From Muribaculaceae bacterium (GTDB lineage Bacteria; Bacteroidota; Bacteroidia; Bacteroidales; Muribaculaceae): 6,515 nt of DNA. The notes under the pieces are model-generated. The model had not been told where the DNA came from and did not search any database. It saw only the letters and a list, made by a program, of their open reading frames with translations. Below are positions 6,035 to 6,515 of the stretch, piece after piece. The stretch's first letter is position 1; every line of letters begins with the position of its first letter. Both the position numbers and the translations under genes were made by a program. Location: the NCBI GenBank assembly GCA_029056365.1, contig JAIDBM010000016.1:1-6515 (forward strand), given 5' to 3'.

Positions 6035-6295
6035 TTAACGGAACAGACGTTTCAGACGGTTGGCAAGTGAATTCTTTGCCTTGCGGGCCTTGGCCATTCG
6101 GGCGGCGATTTCCTTGCCCTCTTTGGTACGCTTGTCGACCTTGCCGGAGGCTGTCTTTTTGAGCTGGGAGGTCTGTTTTTTCGGGGTGGCCGCTTTGGCT
6201 TTGGCGGCGCGGGCCTTGGCAAGGCGCTCCTTGAGTTCTTTGTACTCCTTGGTACGCTTGTCCATCTTGCCGGAGGCTGTGGTTTTTACTGCCAT
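6035..6295 (-). CDS. Very basic protein built of two 29-residue repeats
   Basis: An 86-residue protein with 30 Lys/Arg against 7 Asp/Glu and much Ala. Residues 4-32 and 46-74 are copies of one unit, 21 of 29 identical, around the core TASGK-x-DKRTKE-x-KE followed by an Ala/Lys/Arg helix. A Thr/Pro/Lys linker joins them, and NRLKRLFR ends the chain. There is no signal peptide or membrane segment. The composition recalls histone-H1-like and nucleic-acid-binding tails, but binding to acidic proteins or to the inner membrane surface is equally possible. I do not recognise a named family. The start (6293-6295) lies one base after the stop of the upstream partial gene, and the TerB-like gene follows after 23 bases. 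Low-complexity composition is a caution, but the intact frame and in-frame repeat support a real gene. Confidence 0.78.
   Translation of the reverse strand: MAVKTTASGKMDKRTKEYKELKERLAKARAAKAKAATPKKQTSQLKKTASGKVDKRTKEGKEIAARMAKARKAKNSLANRLKRLFR
6123..6280 (-). repeat. 32-bp direct repeats within the basic repeat protein gene
   Basis: Plus-strand 6123-6154 and 6249-6280 match at 30 of 32 positions. They lie 126 bases (42 codons) apart and in the same frame. They encode the TASGK-x-DKRTKE core of both protein repeats. Identity beyond what the protein requires suggests a recent duplication or gene conversion. The copies could recombine to change copy number in frame. Confidence 0.85.
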
Positions 6296-6296
6296 A

Positions 6297-6515
6297 TTAT
6301 TGTACTGGTATTATTGTTTGAAAAAAATTGATGTTCTCGATTTCGTAAGTGTCCCACTGCACAGAGTAGTCGCCGTCGAGAGTGAATCCGGGAAGCCCTT
6401 TTGTTGTGCCGGTTTGTCTGGTCCAGTCGAGAAAACCGTGTATGTTTTTCCGCTTGTCGGCCGTCGAGAACAGCTCGCAGAGAGAGCCGGATTTTGCTCC
6501 TCTCACATAATAAGG
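6297..6515 (-). CDS. C-terminal end of an unrecognised protein, cut by window edge
   Basis: The frame is open from base 6515 to TAA at 6297-6299 and gives 72 residues. A GTG at 6504-6506 could be read as a start, but the frame continues upstream as PYY to the window edge, and there is no ATG in this stretch. It is more likely the tail of a longer protein. The visible part has aromatic and glycine-rich beta-type character (GLPGFTLDGDYSVQWDTYEI at about 42-61) and no membrane segment. I cannot assign a family. Its stop lies one base before the basic repeat protein's ATG, so it is probably the upstream member of the same operon. The operon's promoter must lie further upstream, outside the window. 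Confidence 0.62.
   Translation of the reverse strand, partial: PYYVRGAKSGSLCELFSTADKRKNIHGFLDWTRQTGTTKGLPGFTLDGDYSVQWDTYEIENINFFQTIIPVQ

Overview
The window reads as chromosomal DNA of a Bacteroidales bacterium, possibly of the Muribaculaceae/Bacteroides/Prevotella type. The evidence is a Bacteroidetes-style promoter (TTG, 20 bases, TAnnTTTG) in front of the phoH-like gene, the absence of clear Shine-Dalgarno sequences, and small-protein families I associate with gut Bacteroidales. The placement is from memory and motif reading, not from a search. Every convincing gene lies on the minus strand, so transcription runs from high to low coordinates. I see no RNA genes, CRISPR arrays or mobile elements, and no gene-free stretch longer than about 85 bases.

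Right part (6515 down to 4041) is a tight accessory-looking gene string. In transcription order it holds the C-terminal end of an unrecognised protein cut by the window edge, a very basic 86-residue protein made of two copies of a 29-residue unit, a TerB-like acidic helical protein, a 307-residue one-pass membrane protein with an unrecognised cytoplasmic N-terminal domain and a periplasmic OmpA-type peptidoglycan-binding domain, an 88-residue membrane-hairpin protein that overlaps it by ATGA, and a 104-residue soluble protein that is itself an internal duplication. Spacings are 1, 23, 35, -4 and 2 bases, which fits one operon. A perfect 11-bp hairpin follows at 4004-4028.

Middle part (3989 down to 1986) holds a small lysine/arginine-rich coiled-coil protein and, 15 bases later, a 579-residue voltage-sensor ion channel. 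The channel has a well-formed S1-S6 region, but its filter position reads AQYIGDPG instead of TVGYGD, and a C-terminal domain of about 295 residues that I do not recognise follows. No promoter is visible between this pair and the upstream string, so they may be partly co-transcribed through the hairpin.

Left part (1955 down to 1) is housekeeping: a promoter embedded in a 14-bp inverted repeat, a PhoH-like (YbeZ-type) ATPase, and purC (SAICAR synthetase), whose last residues fall outside the window.

The most interesting possibility is that the right and middle parts form one envelope-associated system: a peptidoglycan-anchored membrane protein, a small membrane partner, a TerB-like protein, two duplicated small proteins and an atypical ion channel. 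That functional link is inference from gene order.
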